Assembly: GCF_040298565.1 (NCBI RefSeq)
Contig: NZ_JBEPAK010000120.1
Span: 1-21,379, forward strand
DNA: 21,379 nt
Origin: Kitasatospora sp040298565
Lineage (GTDB): Bacteria; Actinomycetota; Actinomycetes; Streptomycetales; Streptomycetaceae
Reading direction: 5' to 3'
Positions 13,965 to 21,204 of this stretch are shown in pieces. The first letter of the stretch is position 1. Every line of letters begins with the position of its first letter. A program made the position numbers and the translations under genes. The notes beneath the pieces are model-generated. The model saw only the letters and a list, made by a program, of their open reading frames with translations, was not told the origin of the DNA and did no database searches.

Positions 13965-14837
13965 ATGCCCACGCCCACTGGCGAACTGCTCGTCTCCGCA
14001 GCCGCACCCGGCGGAAAGCTCCGGGAGTCGCTCACGGTGGAGCTGCCCGAAGAAGTGGACCCGAAGGAGATCGCCCCCGCCGACGCGCGGGAGCTCACCC
14101 GGGTTCTGCTGCGACGCCTCGCCACCCTGGAGGAGGGGACGAGGGAGTACTCGTACGTCCGCAACACCCTGGTGGAGATGAACCTCTCCCTGGTGCGGTT
14201 CGCGATCCGCCGCTTCACCTCGCACCGCGAGCCCCAGGAGGATCTGCTCCAGGTCGGGGCGGTCGGCCTGATCAAGGCCATCGACCGGTTCGACCCGGAA
14301 CTCGGTGTGGAATTCACCACATTCGCCATGCCGACCGTCCTCGGTGAGATCCGGCGCCACTTCCGCGACACCACCTGGGCCGTGCACGTGCCCCGCCGAC
14401 TCCAGGAACTGCGCATCCTGCTGGCCAAGGCCCAGGACAAGCTGTTCCAGGACCTGGACCGCGCCCCCACGCCGACCGAACTCGCCGAGCACCTCTCGCT
14501 GCCCGTCGAGGAGGTCATCCAGGGTCTGGCCGCCGCCAACGGGCACACCGCCGGCTCCCTGGACCTCGGGAGCTCGGAGGACGAGGACGGCCCCGGCGCC
14601 CTCGCCGACCGGCTCGGTCACGAGGACCGCGACCTCGCCCGCGTCGAGGACCTGGTGGCGCTCAAGCCGCTGGTGGCCAAGCTGCCGGAGCGGGAACGGC
14701 TGATCCTCTCGATGCGGTTCTGCGAGGACATGACGCAGTCCCAGATCGGGGAGCGCCTCGGCCTCTCCCAGATGCACGTCTCCCGGCTGCTCACCCGCAC
14801 GTTGCGGCAGCTGCGAGAAGGCCTCGAGCGCGACTGA
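13965..14837 (+). CDS. SigB/SigF/SigG-family RNA polymerase sigma factor
   Basis: 290-residue group 3 sigma factor of the SigB/F/G type, normally held by an RsbW/SpoIIAB-like anti-sigma and used for stress or developmental genes. Region 2 is at about 68-138 (VEMNLSLVRFAIRRF, EDLLQVGAVGLIKAIDRFD, FTTFAMPTVLGEIRRHFRD); region 3 at about 143-220 (VPRRLQELR then PTPTELAEHL); region 4 at about 235-287 with LPERERLILSMRF and helix-turn-helix TQSQIGERLGLSQMHVSRLL (257-276). The ATG at 13965 has AAAGGA 5 nt upstream; an in-frame GTG at 13830 would extend into the promoter region. It diverges from the hybrid kinase operon and precedes STAS and RsbW-like genes, the partners expected for this family. 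Which of the several streptomycete SigB-like paralogues it is cannot be told. Confidence 0.93.
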   Translation: MPTPTGELLVSAAAPGGKLRESLTVELPEEVDPKEIAPADARELTRVLLRRLATLEEGTREYSYVRNTLVEMNLSLVRFAIRRFTSHREPQEDLLQVGAVGLIKAIDRFDPELGVEFTTFAMPTVLGEIRRHFRDTTWAVHVPRRLQELRILLAKAQDKLFQDLDRAPTPTELAEHLSLPVEEVIQGLAAANGHTAGSLDLGSSEDEDGPGALADRLGHEDRDLARVEDLVALKPLVAKLPERERLILSMRFCEDMTQSQIGERLGLSQMHVSRLLTRTLRQLREGLERD

Positions 14838-14857
14838 GGCACCTCATGGAGCCCGCT

Positions 14858-14889
14858 GTTTGGCTGACGGGCCCGAGCCTACGTATGGT
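14858..14889 (+). promoter_or_regulatory. Putative promoter of the STAS gene
   Basis: Two overlapping readings exist: GTTT (14858-14861)-N15-GCCTAC (14877-14882), a partial sigma-B-type match, or TTGGCT (14860-14865)-N18-TATGGT (14884-14889), a vegetative-type match. Either places the start near 14890-14896, favouring the downstream SD and the ATG at 14920. Confidence 0.35.
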
Positions 14890-14919
14890 CGGAGGGCACG
14901 GACGATGGAGGGGACGACG

Positions 14920-15315
14920 ATGATGCCATCCGACAACGGCCGGGGCGACACGGCCCTGGCGCCCGCCGCACCCAGGCCGGGCCTGGTGGTGAGCAGCCGA
15001 ACCACCGAGGGTGGTGCGGTGGTCTGCACGCTCGCGGGCGACCTCGACGTGGAGACGCTGGACTCGGCCGCCGAGTTGCTCGCCGAGTTGGTCGCGCGGC
15101 GCCCGACGGCCGTGGTCATCGACCTGGGAGAGGTCGCCTTCTGCGACTCCTCGGGATTGAACCTGCTGCTCAGGACCCGCATCGCGGCAGAACGGGAAGG
15201 GCTGGAGCTGAGCCTTGCGGCGGTGGCTCCGACCGTGATGCGGGTCCTGGAACTGACCGGTGCGCGAACGGTGTTCACCATTCACGAATCGGTCGAGGCG
15301 GCCCTGCCGCACTGA
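14920..15315 (+). CDS. STAS-domain anti-anti-sigma factor (RsbV/SpoIIAA-like)
   Basis: 131-residue STAS protein that, when unphosphorylated, binds the anti-sigma kinase and releases the sigma factor. Features are the N-terminal strand and turn VVCTLAGDLDVETLDSA (34-50), VVIDLGEVAFCDSSGLNLLL (65-84) with predicted phospho-acceptor Ser77 in DSSGL, and the C-terminal LELTGARTVFTIHESVEAA region (110-128). A flexible 20-residue N-terminus precedes the domain. The ATG at 14920 has GGAGGGG 6 nt upstream; alternatives are 14923 and 14905 (GGAGGG 8 nt upstream), which add 5 residues and do not affect the domain. It lies 82 bp after the sigma gene and ends in a hairpin before the RsbW-like gene. It is a likely substrate for the local kinases and PP2C phosphatases. 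Confidence 0.9.
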   Translation: MMPSDNGRGDTALAPAAPRPGLVVSSRTTEGGAVVCTLAGDLDVETLDSAAELLAELVARRPTAVVIDLGEVAFCDSSGLNLLLRTRIAAEREGLELSLAAVAPTVMRVLELTGARTVFTIHESVEAALPH

Positions 15316-15344
15316 GCGGCGGGCGGTCGGACCGCTCCAAGCCG

Positions 15345-15366
15345 CTGCCCGGTCGGCCCCGGGCAG
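15345..15366 (+). terminator. Hairpin after the STAS gene
   Basis: CTGCCCGG (15345-15352) pairs with CCGGGCAG (15359-15366), an 8-bp stem with a 6-nt loop, 30 nt past the STAS stop. A second, smaller stem (15323-15335) precedes it. Confidence 0.5.
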
Positions 15367-15367
15367 G

Positions 15368-15373
15368 CATAAT
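15368..15373 (+). promoter_or_regulatory. -10-like element ahead of the RsbW-like gene
   Basis: CATAAT is a good vegetative -10 directly after the STAS hairpin and about 60 nt before the next ATG. The corresponding -35 (15344-15350) is poor. Confidence 0.35.
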
Positions 15374-15433
15374 CCCGGAGGTGCCGGGAATCCGAGCTGC
15401 GAAAGCGTTGTCGATCCGAAGGGGTGCCCTCAC

Positions 15434-15913
15434 ATGACGATGAGCCGGGGAGCCCTGGACGGCGACCCGCACGGGGCCGAGCTCGTCCTGCCCGTCGGCG
15501 GTCAGCGAAGGCGATTGCCCCTTGCGGGGCTCCCCAAGCCGGTCGCCCGTGCCAGGGCCCACGCCGTCCAGGTGCTGGGCGACTGGTTCCCGCAGTCCCG
15601 CGCCCCGGGCGCGGGCGAGGGGATCGCCGAGGACGTCGTGCTGGTGGTCGCCGAACTCGTCGGCAACGCCATGCTGCACGGCGACGGCCCGCTGGAGCTG
15701 GTCCTCGCCGTCAACCCGGAGCGGCTGCGGATCGAGGTCAGCGACCAGAGTTCGGAGCTGCCGGCTCCGCGCGAGCCGCACCACCCGGCCCTGCCCGGTG
15801 GCCACGGCCTGTTCATCGTGCAGCGGCTGGCCGACCGCTGGGGTGCCGAGCCGCACGCCCTGGGGAAGACGATCTGGGTCGAGTTCGAGATCGCGCGCCT
15901 GCGGGGCGCGTAG
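15434..15913 (+). CDS. RsbW/SpoIIAB-like ATP-binding protein (putative anti-sigma kinase)
   Basis: 159-residue single GHKL-ATPase domain protein of the HATPase_c_2 type typical of streptomycete anti-sigma serine kinases. The N-box is VVAELVGNAMLHG (71-83, Asn78), the G1 aspartate is in EVSDQSSELP (101-110, Asp104) and the G2 loop is PGGHGLFIVQRLADRWG (121-137). Compared with SpoIIAB, the G1 motif is DQS rather than DxG and the lid is short, which is common among streptomycete members but leaves kinase activity unproven. The ATG at 15434 follows an AAGGGG SD; a second ATG lies 6 nt downstream. Position after sigma and STAS genes suggests it holds the neighbouring sigma factor or phosphorylates Ser77 of the STAS protein. 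That pairing is inference, as streptomycetes have dozens of such proteins. Confidence 0.85.
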   Translation: MTMSRGALDGDPHGAELVLPVGGQRRRLPLAGLPKPVARARAHAVQVLGDWFPQSRAPGAGEGIAEDVVLVVAELVGNAMLHGDGPLELVLAVNPERLRIEVSDQSSELPAPREPHHPALPGGHGLFIVQRLADRWGAEPHALGKTIWVEFEIARLRGA

Positions 15914-15915
15914 GC

Positions 15916-15937
15916 GCGCCCGGGGCTTCCCGGGCGC
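15916..15937. terminator. Hairpin terminator after the RsbW-like gene
   Basis: GCGCCCGGG (15916-15924), GCTT tetraloop, CCCGGGCGC (15929-15937): a perfect 9-bp stem directly behind the TAG. It sits between convergent genes and may serve both. Confidence 0.7.
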
Positions 15938-15979
15938 CGTCGTCTTCGGGCGCCACCGCCCACGGGCCCGTTTCGGACC

Positions 15980-16035
15980 GTCGTCCGAGGACCGCTCAAG
16001 ACCGGTGGTCGTCCGAGGACCGCTCAGACCGGTGG
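15980..16035. repeat. Tandem duplication of about 28 bp across a gene end
   Basis: The block at 15980-16008 (GTCGTCCGAGGACCGCTCAA..ACCGGTGG) is repeated at 16008-16035 with a single-base deletion in the A-run. The right copy contains the stop codon (16024-16026) and last codons of the phosphatase gene; the left copy lies beyond the stop. Confidence 0.8.
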
Positions 16036-18645
16036 CGCGACGCGCAGCGCGAGCAGCGCCGTGTCGTCGTCGCTCTCGGCGCCGAGCGCGATGACCAGCT
16101 CGTCGCAGAAGACGGTGAGGGGCGCCCGAGCGAGGGCGGCGGTGTGCCGCCGCAACCGGGCCATGGCGTCGTCGAGGGGTTGCCCCCGGCGCTCGATCAG
16201 GCCGTCCGTGTACAGCAGCAGCGTGGAGCCGGGCGGCAGCCGGTCACTGGCCGTGACGCGGGGCAGGTCGGGCTCCATGCCGATCAGCAGGCCCGCACCC
16301 CTCTCCAGGTAGCGGGTCTCGCCGTCCCAGGTGGTGAGCAGCGGCGGCAGGTGCCCGGCGGAGGAGTAGTCCAGCTCCCGGTGCCCGTCGACGTCCCCCT
16401 TGACCAGGCCGTAGACGCAGGTGGCGGTGGAGTGGGGGTTCAGGGTGTGGTTCGCCCGGTCCAGCTGGCGCAGCACCTCGCCCGGCGGCTCCCCGCGGTC
16501 GACGGCGATGCCGCGCAGCATGTTCCGCAGCGCGCTCATGGCGACGGCGGCCCGTAGGTCGTGGCCCGCGACGTCGCCGATGACCAGCACGGTCTCCCCC
16601 GAGGGCAGCGCGAAGGCGTCGTACCAGTCCCCGCCGACCTCGGCGGTGCTGCTGGACGGGACGTAGCGGGCGACCAGCTCCAGGCGGTCGACCAGGGGCA
16701 GCTCGGGCAGCAGCGCGCGCTGGAGGCGTTCGGCGGTCTGCTGGGTGCGCAGGTGCAGGCGCGCGTTGTCCACCCCGAGGGAGATCCCGCGGACCAGCTC
16801 GGAGACCAGCACGACGTCCTCGGCGGTGAACGGGTGCTCGTCCCGGGTGCGCACCAGGGTGAGCGCCCCGAGGACCTCCCGCCGGGCCCGCAGCGGCGCC
16901 ATCACCGCGCTGCTCGCCCCCAGCTCGGCGAACAGCTCCGCCTGCCGGGCGTCCAGCGGGCTCGGGGCGTCCTCGACCCGGGGGAAGTCGGTGACCAGCA
17001 GCGGGCCGGCGCCGCGCACCACCCGGGCCAGCGACCCCTGGGCGTCCTCCGACAGCGGGGGGAGCCGGCCCAGCAGCTCCTCCGGGACGCGCACCCGGGG
17101 ATCGCGGTGCACGAGGCACATCCGCTCCACCCGGCCGTGCTCGTCCACCAGGTCCACCGCGCACCAGTCGGCCAGCTGGTGGGCCAGGACCTGGCACACC
17201 CGGCGCATCCGCTCGCCCAGGTCCAGGGTGCTGGACAGCGCGCTGCCGGTGTCCGCCAGTAGGGCCAGCCGTTCCAGCGCAGCCCGGTCGACACTGGCCC
17301 GGCGCGACTTCGTGGTGGTGCTCGGGAAGCGCACCGGGCCGGGCTCCGGCCGCGTCGCGTGGCCGCCGTCCGGCCCCGGGGACGGCGGGGCGGGCGGGGC
17401 CGTCCTCGGCATCAGGTGGGCGACGAACACGGTGCGGCCGTCGATCGCCTCCTGGGTCTGCACGTGCAGCCGGATCGGGATCAGCCGGCCGTCCCGGTGC
17501 AGGGCCGGGACGGGGACGGGGCGGCCCAGGATGCGCGGCTGGCCGGTGAGCAGCAGCGACGTGAAGGCGGCCCGGTGGCGCTTGCGCAGGTGGTCGGGGA
17601 TCAGCGTGGTCAGCGGTTGTCCGATGAGGTCGCGCGCCGACCAGCCCAGCAGGTTCGCCGCCGACGGGCTCACCGCGATGATCCGGTTGAGGTCGTCGGC
17701 CGCGACCGTGGGCACGGTGGCGGCCTCCACCTCGCCGGCGTCCCAGGGGGCCAGCTCGCTGGGAGTGCTGCTCGGGACGCCGGGGGTCAGCGTCCAGGCG
17801 GTGGGCTCCTCGCCGGAGAGCTGGCCGACGACCTGGTCGAACAGCCAGTCGCGGAACGCGCGGATCTGCGGCAGGGCGGGAAGGGTGAGCAGGGTGCCCT
17901 GCTGCGCGGCGTCCTCGGCTTCGTCGAGCACCCGGCGCAGGGCCGTCACGACCCCGATGGCGTCCGCCGGGACGGCCACCAGGACGGAGAGCGTCGAACT
18001 GTCGGGGGTCTCCTGCTGCACCGAGGCGGTCATGCACGCGCAGATCACGTTGCTGCCGTCCTGGGCGACGGCCACCTCGTCCGGTCGCACGCCCGCGCGG
18101 TCCTCGACCCCCTCGGTCAGCTGGAGCTCCCGCAGCATCTCCTCCCAGTGCTGCTGGGCCGCCCAGTACAGGGCGTACGGCATGTCGGTCAGCGCCACGT
18201 TCACGGTCGGGCCGCAGGACGCCACAGTCTCCCACGCGGAGGCCGGCGGCGCCGGCCGGCCGGGCCACAGCTCGAACCAGACCGTCTTGCGGTCGGCGTC
18301 GCCGTGGACGCCGTGGCTGGGCGCCAGGTCCGCCACCAGGGCCAGGCCCCGGCCGGTGCCCGCGTACGGGTGCTGGTCGTGCGGCACCAGCCCGCGCTCC
18401 GGGCGCAGGTCGCTGACCCGCACCCCGATGCGTCCGTCCTCGACCCACGCCTGCACCTCGAACTCGGTGCCCGCGTGGAGGACCGCGTTGGCCGCCAGCT
18501 CGCCGGTCAGCAGCTCGGCGGTCTCCGCCGCCTCGGGGGGAGCGCCGTTCAGCACCGACTGCACGAAGCGGCGGGCCGACGCGGCGCTCCTCGGTTCCGG
18601 CGCGAGCCGCAGCGACGCCGCCCCGGGTGGAAGGGGGATTCCCAT
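16024..18645 (-). CDS. OsaC-like fusion: RsbW-type kinase, PAS, GAF and PP2C phosphatase
   Basis: 873-residue cytosolic protein combining both opposing enzymes of a partner switch. Order: RsbW-like HATPase (1-128; N-box GELAANAVLHA 48-58, Asn53; Asp79; G2 GTGRGLALVADL 96-107); a 150-residue linker domain (about 140-285, MPYALYWAAQQHWEEMLREL then LLTLPALPQIRAFRDWL) of a kind found after HATPase domains in streptomycete regulators, function unknown; PAS (about 305-412); GAF (about 455-628); PP2C (about 640-873; GGDWYD 671-676, GDVAGHD 690-696, LYTDGL 811-816, SDDDT 858-862). The domain set matches OsaC, which in S. coelicolor modulates sigma-B after osmotic stress. The ATG at 18645-18643 was chosen where family homology begins. 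No good SD is visible and the catalase terminator lies just upstream, so its expression signal is unclear. Confidence 0.87.
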   Translation of the reverse strand: MGIPLPPGAASLRLAPEPRSAASARRFVQSVLNGAPPEAAETAELLTGELAANAVLHAGTEFEVQAWVEDGRIGVRVSDLRPERGLVPHDQHPYAGTGRGLALVADLAPSHGVHGDADRKTVWFELWPGRPAPPASAWETVASCGPTVNVALTDMPYALYWAAQQHWEEMLRELQLTEGVEDRAGVRPDEVAVAQDGSNVICACMTASVQQETPDSSTLSVLVAVPADAIGVVTALRRVLDEAEDAAQQGTLLTLPALPQIRAFRDWLFDQVVGQLSGEEPTAWTLTPGVPSSTPSELAPWDAGEVEAATVPTVAADDLNRIIAVSPSAANLLGWSARDLIGQPLTTLIPDHLRKRHRAAFTSLLLTGQPRILGRPVPVPALHRDGRLIPIRLHVQTQEAIDGRTVFVAHLMPRTAPPAPPSPGPDGGHATRPEPGPVRFPSTTTKSRRASVDRAALERLALLADTGSALSSTLDLGERMRRVCQVLAHQLADWCAVDLVDEHGRVERMCLVHRDPRVRVPEELLGRLPPLSEDAQGSLARVVRGAGPLLVTDFPRVEDAPSPLDARQAELFAELGASSAVMAPLRARREVLGALTLVRTRDEHPFTAEDVVLVSELVRGISLGVDNARLHLRTQQTAERLQRALLPELPLVDRLELVARYVPSSSTAEVGGDWYDAFALPSGETVLVIGDVAGHDLRAAVAMSALRNMLRGIAVDRGEPPGEVLRQLDRANHTLNPHSTATCVYGLVKGDVDGHRELDYSSAGHLPPLLTTWDGETRYLERGAGLLIGMEPDLPRVTASDRLPPGSTLLLYTDGLIERRGQPLDDAMARLRRHTAALARAPLTVFCDELVIALGAESDDDTALLALRVAPPV

Positions 18646-18663
18646 GTCTGGCCACTGCCCAGA

Positions 18664-18692
18664 AACCCGGGCGCCAAAAGGACGCCCGGGTT
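18664..18692 (-). terminator. Catalase terminator hairpin
   Basis: AACCCGGGCG (18664-18673) pairs with CGCCCGGGTT (18683-18692), a 10-bp stem with a 9-nt loop. It is 10 nt beyond the catalase stop and 19 bp before the next gene's start codon, so it may also affect entry into the phosphatase gene. Confidence 0.7.
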
Positions 18693-18701
18693 CCGGTCGG
18701 G

Positions 18702-20993
18702 CTATCGGCCACCGGCCGCCGCGGGCGGCGGGAAGCGGTCCCACACCCGGTGCGCGGCGAGCAGCTGGATCAGGCGTTCCACCGCCTCGTCGGGCCGGAC
18801 GTCGGCGAGGACGCCCGGGCCGTCGGCGATGCCGGCGGCCCGCAGGGCGTCCTGGCCCCCGGCCACGGCGAGCAGGGGCTTGGCGTGGCGGTAGGCCTCG
18901 GTCAGCATCAGCACGAGCCGCGGGTCGACGGTGGGCGCGGCCGGCATCGGGTTGCCCGCCCTGGCGTCGCGGGCGGCCTGCGCGTCCGGCGCCGGGCCGG
19001 TCGCGCCGACCAGCACCAGCGCGTCGTACTCCACGGACCGGGCGGTGGCGTACGTCCGCTGTGCGGCGACGGGCTCGCCGTCGCCGTCCGCCGGCAGGCC
19101 GGCGCCGGTCGCGGCGATCACCAGCGGGACGAGACCGGCGTCCAGCACGGCCCGGCGCACCGTGGTCAGCGCGCCGTGGTCGGTGCCCGCGACGAGGCCG
19201 ACGACCCGGCCGTCCGCCGGCCAGGTCCGCCCCAGCTGGGACAGCGCGGGGCTCGGCCGGACCTCCCCGAACGGCTCGGTCGGCTCGGGGGCGGGCAGGC
19301 CCAGGCCGGCGGCCACCTGCGCGCACAGGTAGCCGTCGATGTTGGCCAGCACCTGCAGCCCGCGCTCCTTGATCGCCCGTTCGTGGCACTTGCCGAGCTC
19401 GAAGGTGTACGCGGCGATGATGTGCTCACGCTCGACCGGGCTCATGCTCGCCCAGAACAGGCGCGGCTGGCTGAAGTGGTCCGCGAACGAGGCGGGCGCC
19501 TCGCGCACCTTGGTCGCGGCGGCCACCGGGGTCGGGTACTCGATGTAGGCGTGCTCCGCGGCTCCGGCGAAGAACGGGCAGCCGCCGTCGAGCGAGTTCG
19601 GCTTGTAGGGCGCCACGCCGGAGTGGACGGCGTGCTGGTGGAACCCGTCCCGCAGCATGTCGTTGACGGGGGCGTGGGTGCGGTTGACCGGAATCTGCGC
19701 GAAGTTCGGGCCGCCCAGCCGGGTGATCTGGGTGTCGAGGTAGGAGAACAGCCGCCCGGACAGCAGCGGGTCGTCGGTGATGTCGATCCCCGGCACCAGG
19801 TGGCCGGGATGGAAGGCGACCTGCTCGGTCTCGGCGAAGAAGTTGGTCGGGTTGGCGTTCAGCGTCAGCAGCCCCACCGGTCGCACCGGGGCCAGCTCCT
19901 CCGGGACGATCTTGGTCGGGTCGAGCAGGTCGATCCCCTCGAAGGTCTGCTCGGGCGTGTCGGGGAAGGTCTGGATGCCCAGCTCCCACTGGGGGAACGC
20001 ACCGGCCTCGATCGCGTCCGCGAGGTCCCGGCGGTGGAAGTCCGGGTCCGTCCCGGCGACCAGCTGCGCCTCCTCCCAGACCATGGAGTGCACGCCCAGC
20101 TTGGGCTTCCAGTGCCACTTGACCAGGGTGCTCGCGCCCTCGGCGTTGACCAGCCGGAAGGTGTGGACGCCGAAGCCCTCCATGGTGCGGAAGGACCGCG
20201 GGATGCCGCGGTCGGACATGTTCCACAGGGTGTGGTGGGTGGCCTCGGTGTGCAGGGTGACGAAGTCCCAGAACGTGTCGTGGGCGGACTGGGCCTGGGG
20301 GATCTCCCGGTCGGGGTGGGGCTTGCCGGCGTGGATGACGTCGGGGAACTTGATCGCGTCCTGGATGAAGAAGACCGGGATGTTGTTGCCGACGAGGTCG
20401 AACACCCCCTCGGAGGTGTAGAACTTCGTGGCGAAGCCGCGGGTGTCGCGGACGGTGTCCGCCGAGCCGCGGGAGCCGAGGACGGTGGAGAAGCGCACGA
20501 ACACCGGCGTCTCGACGTCCTCGGCGAGGAACGCGGCCTTGCAGACCGCCTGGGCGGTGCCGTACCCGCGGAAGACGCCGTGCGCGGCGGCGCCGCGGGC
20601 GTGGACGACGCGCTCGGGGATCCGCTCGTGGTCGAAGTGGGTGATCTTCTCGCGCAGGTGGTGGTCCTGGAGCAGGACGGGCCCCCGCGGGCCGGCCTTG
20701 AGCGAGTGGTCGCTGTCGGGCAGTCGGGCGCCCTGAGCGGTGGTCAGGAACGCGCCGTCCTGCGACCTGACCCGGGCGCCGGCGCCCGTGTCGCGGCCGG
20801 TGGCGGTCACCGGGCTCGGCGCCGCCTGGTCGGGCTTGGGCGGCAGCGGGTCGCGGACCTCCGTGGGCTCCCGTACGGTCGGCGGCTGCGGGCCGGGCGC
20901 GCCGGGGAGTTCGGGGCGCTCGGTCGGGACGACGTTCTGGACGACGTCGGCGACCTTGTCGACGATCTTCTTCACCGGTTCGGACGCTTCCAT
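18702..20993 (-). CDS. katE: Large-subunit monofunctional catalase (KatE/HPII type)
   Basis: 763-residue heme catalase converting hydrogen peroxide to water and oxygen; its length matches E. coli HPII (753). A Pro-rich N-terminal arm (1-75) leads into the catalase core: distal His131 in ERVVHARGAAAHG, the DLVGNNIPVFFIQD block (199-212) with the active-site Asn, and proximal heme-ligand Tyr418 in RLFSYLDTQ (414-422). His395 (FHPGH) lies 23 residues before the Tyr, the same offset as the His392-Tyr415 crosslink pair of HPII. The C-terminus (about 600-763) is the flavodoxin/class I amidotransferase-like domain of large catalases (VVGLVAGTDHGALTTV, YDALVLVGA). ATG at 20993-20991 with GAGGAG 7 nt upstream. 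In S. coelicolor CatB is a large catalase under sigma-B control, which fits the promoter here. Confidence 0.94.
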   Translation of the reverse strand: MEASEPVKKIVDKVADVVQNVVPTERPELPGAPGPQPPTVREPTEVRDPLPPKPDQAAPSPVTATGRDTGAGARVRSQDGAFLTTAQGARLPDSDHSLKAGPRGPVLLQDHHLREKITHFDHERIPERVVHARGAAAHGVFRGYGTAQAVCKAAFLAEDVETPVFVRFSTVLGSRGSADTVRDTRGFATKFYTSEGVFDLVGNNIPVFFIQDAIKFPDVIHAGKPHPDREIPQAQSAHDTFWDFVTLHTEATHHTLWNMSDRGIPRSFRTMEGFGVHTFRLVNAEGASTLVKWHWKPKLGVHSMVWEEAQLVAGTDPDFHRRDLADAIEAGAFPQWELGIQTFPDTPEQTFEGIDLLDPTKIVPEELAPVRPVGLLTLNANPTNFFAETEQVAFHPGHLVPGIDITDDPLLSGRLFSYLDTQITRLGGPNFAQIPVNRTHAPVNDMLRDGFHQHAVHSGVAPYKPNSLDGGCPFFAGAAEHAYIEYPTPVAAATKVREAPASFADHFSQPRLFWASMSPVEREHIIAAYTFELGKCHERAIKERGLQVLANIDGYLCAQVAAGLGLPAPEPTEPFGEVRPSPALSQLGRTWPADGRVVGLVAGTDHGALTTVRRAVLDAGLVPLVIAATGAGLPADGDGEPVAAQRTYATARSVEYDALVLVGATGPAPDAQAARDARAGNPMPAAPTVDPRLVLMLTEAYRHAKPLLAVAGGQDALRAAGIADGPGVLADVRPDEAVERLIQLLAAHRVWDRFPPPAAAGGR

Positions 20994-21030
20994 GGATCGA
21001 CTCCTCGTTGAGGGGACTGCCCTTCCCGGG

Positions 21031-21055
21031 TAACCCCGGTCGTGCGTCCGGAAAC
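21031..21055 (-). promoter_or_regulatory. Putative sigma-B-type promoter of the catalase
   Basis: On the minus strand GTTT (21055-21052) is followed after 15 nt by GGGTTA (21036-21031), or after 16 nt by GGTTAC, one mismatch from GGGTAC. The transcript would start near 21022, giving a 30-nt leader that contains the SD. Spacing and position are right for a sigma-B promoter. Confidence 0.5.
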
Positions 21056-21136
21056 GGATTCCGGCGGCCGGGAACCCGGCTGCGCGGCTCCTTCCCGCCA
21101 CCGAAGGCGACCGTTCGGATGACGCCGCACACATGC

Positions 21137-21183
21137 GCGCACGGCCGCGGGGCCGCCCGATCGGCGACCCCGCGGCCGTGCGC
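21137..21183 (-). terminator. 16-bp inverted-repeat terminator
   Basis: GCGCACGGCCGCGGGG (21137-21152) and CCCCGCGGCCGTGCGC (21168-21183) are perfect 16-nt inverted repeats with a 15-nt loop. They lie downstream of the small membrane-protein gene and upstream of the catalase promoter, insulating the two. A smaller GCCCC/GGGGC stem (21192-21205) touches the stop codon. Confidence 0.8.
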
Positions 21184-21204
21184 ACCGGCGCGCCCCGAGC
21201 GGGG

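Noticed and set aside
18646..19389. N-terminal extension of the OsaC-like phosphatase into the catalase gene
   Set aside because: The extension is a compositional shadow of the catalase C-terminus and runs across its terminator.
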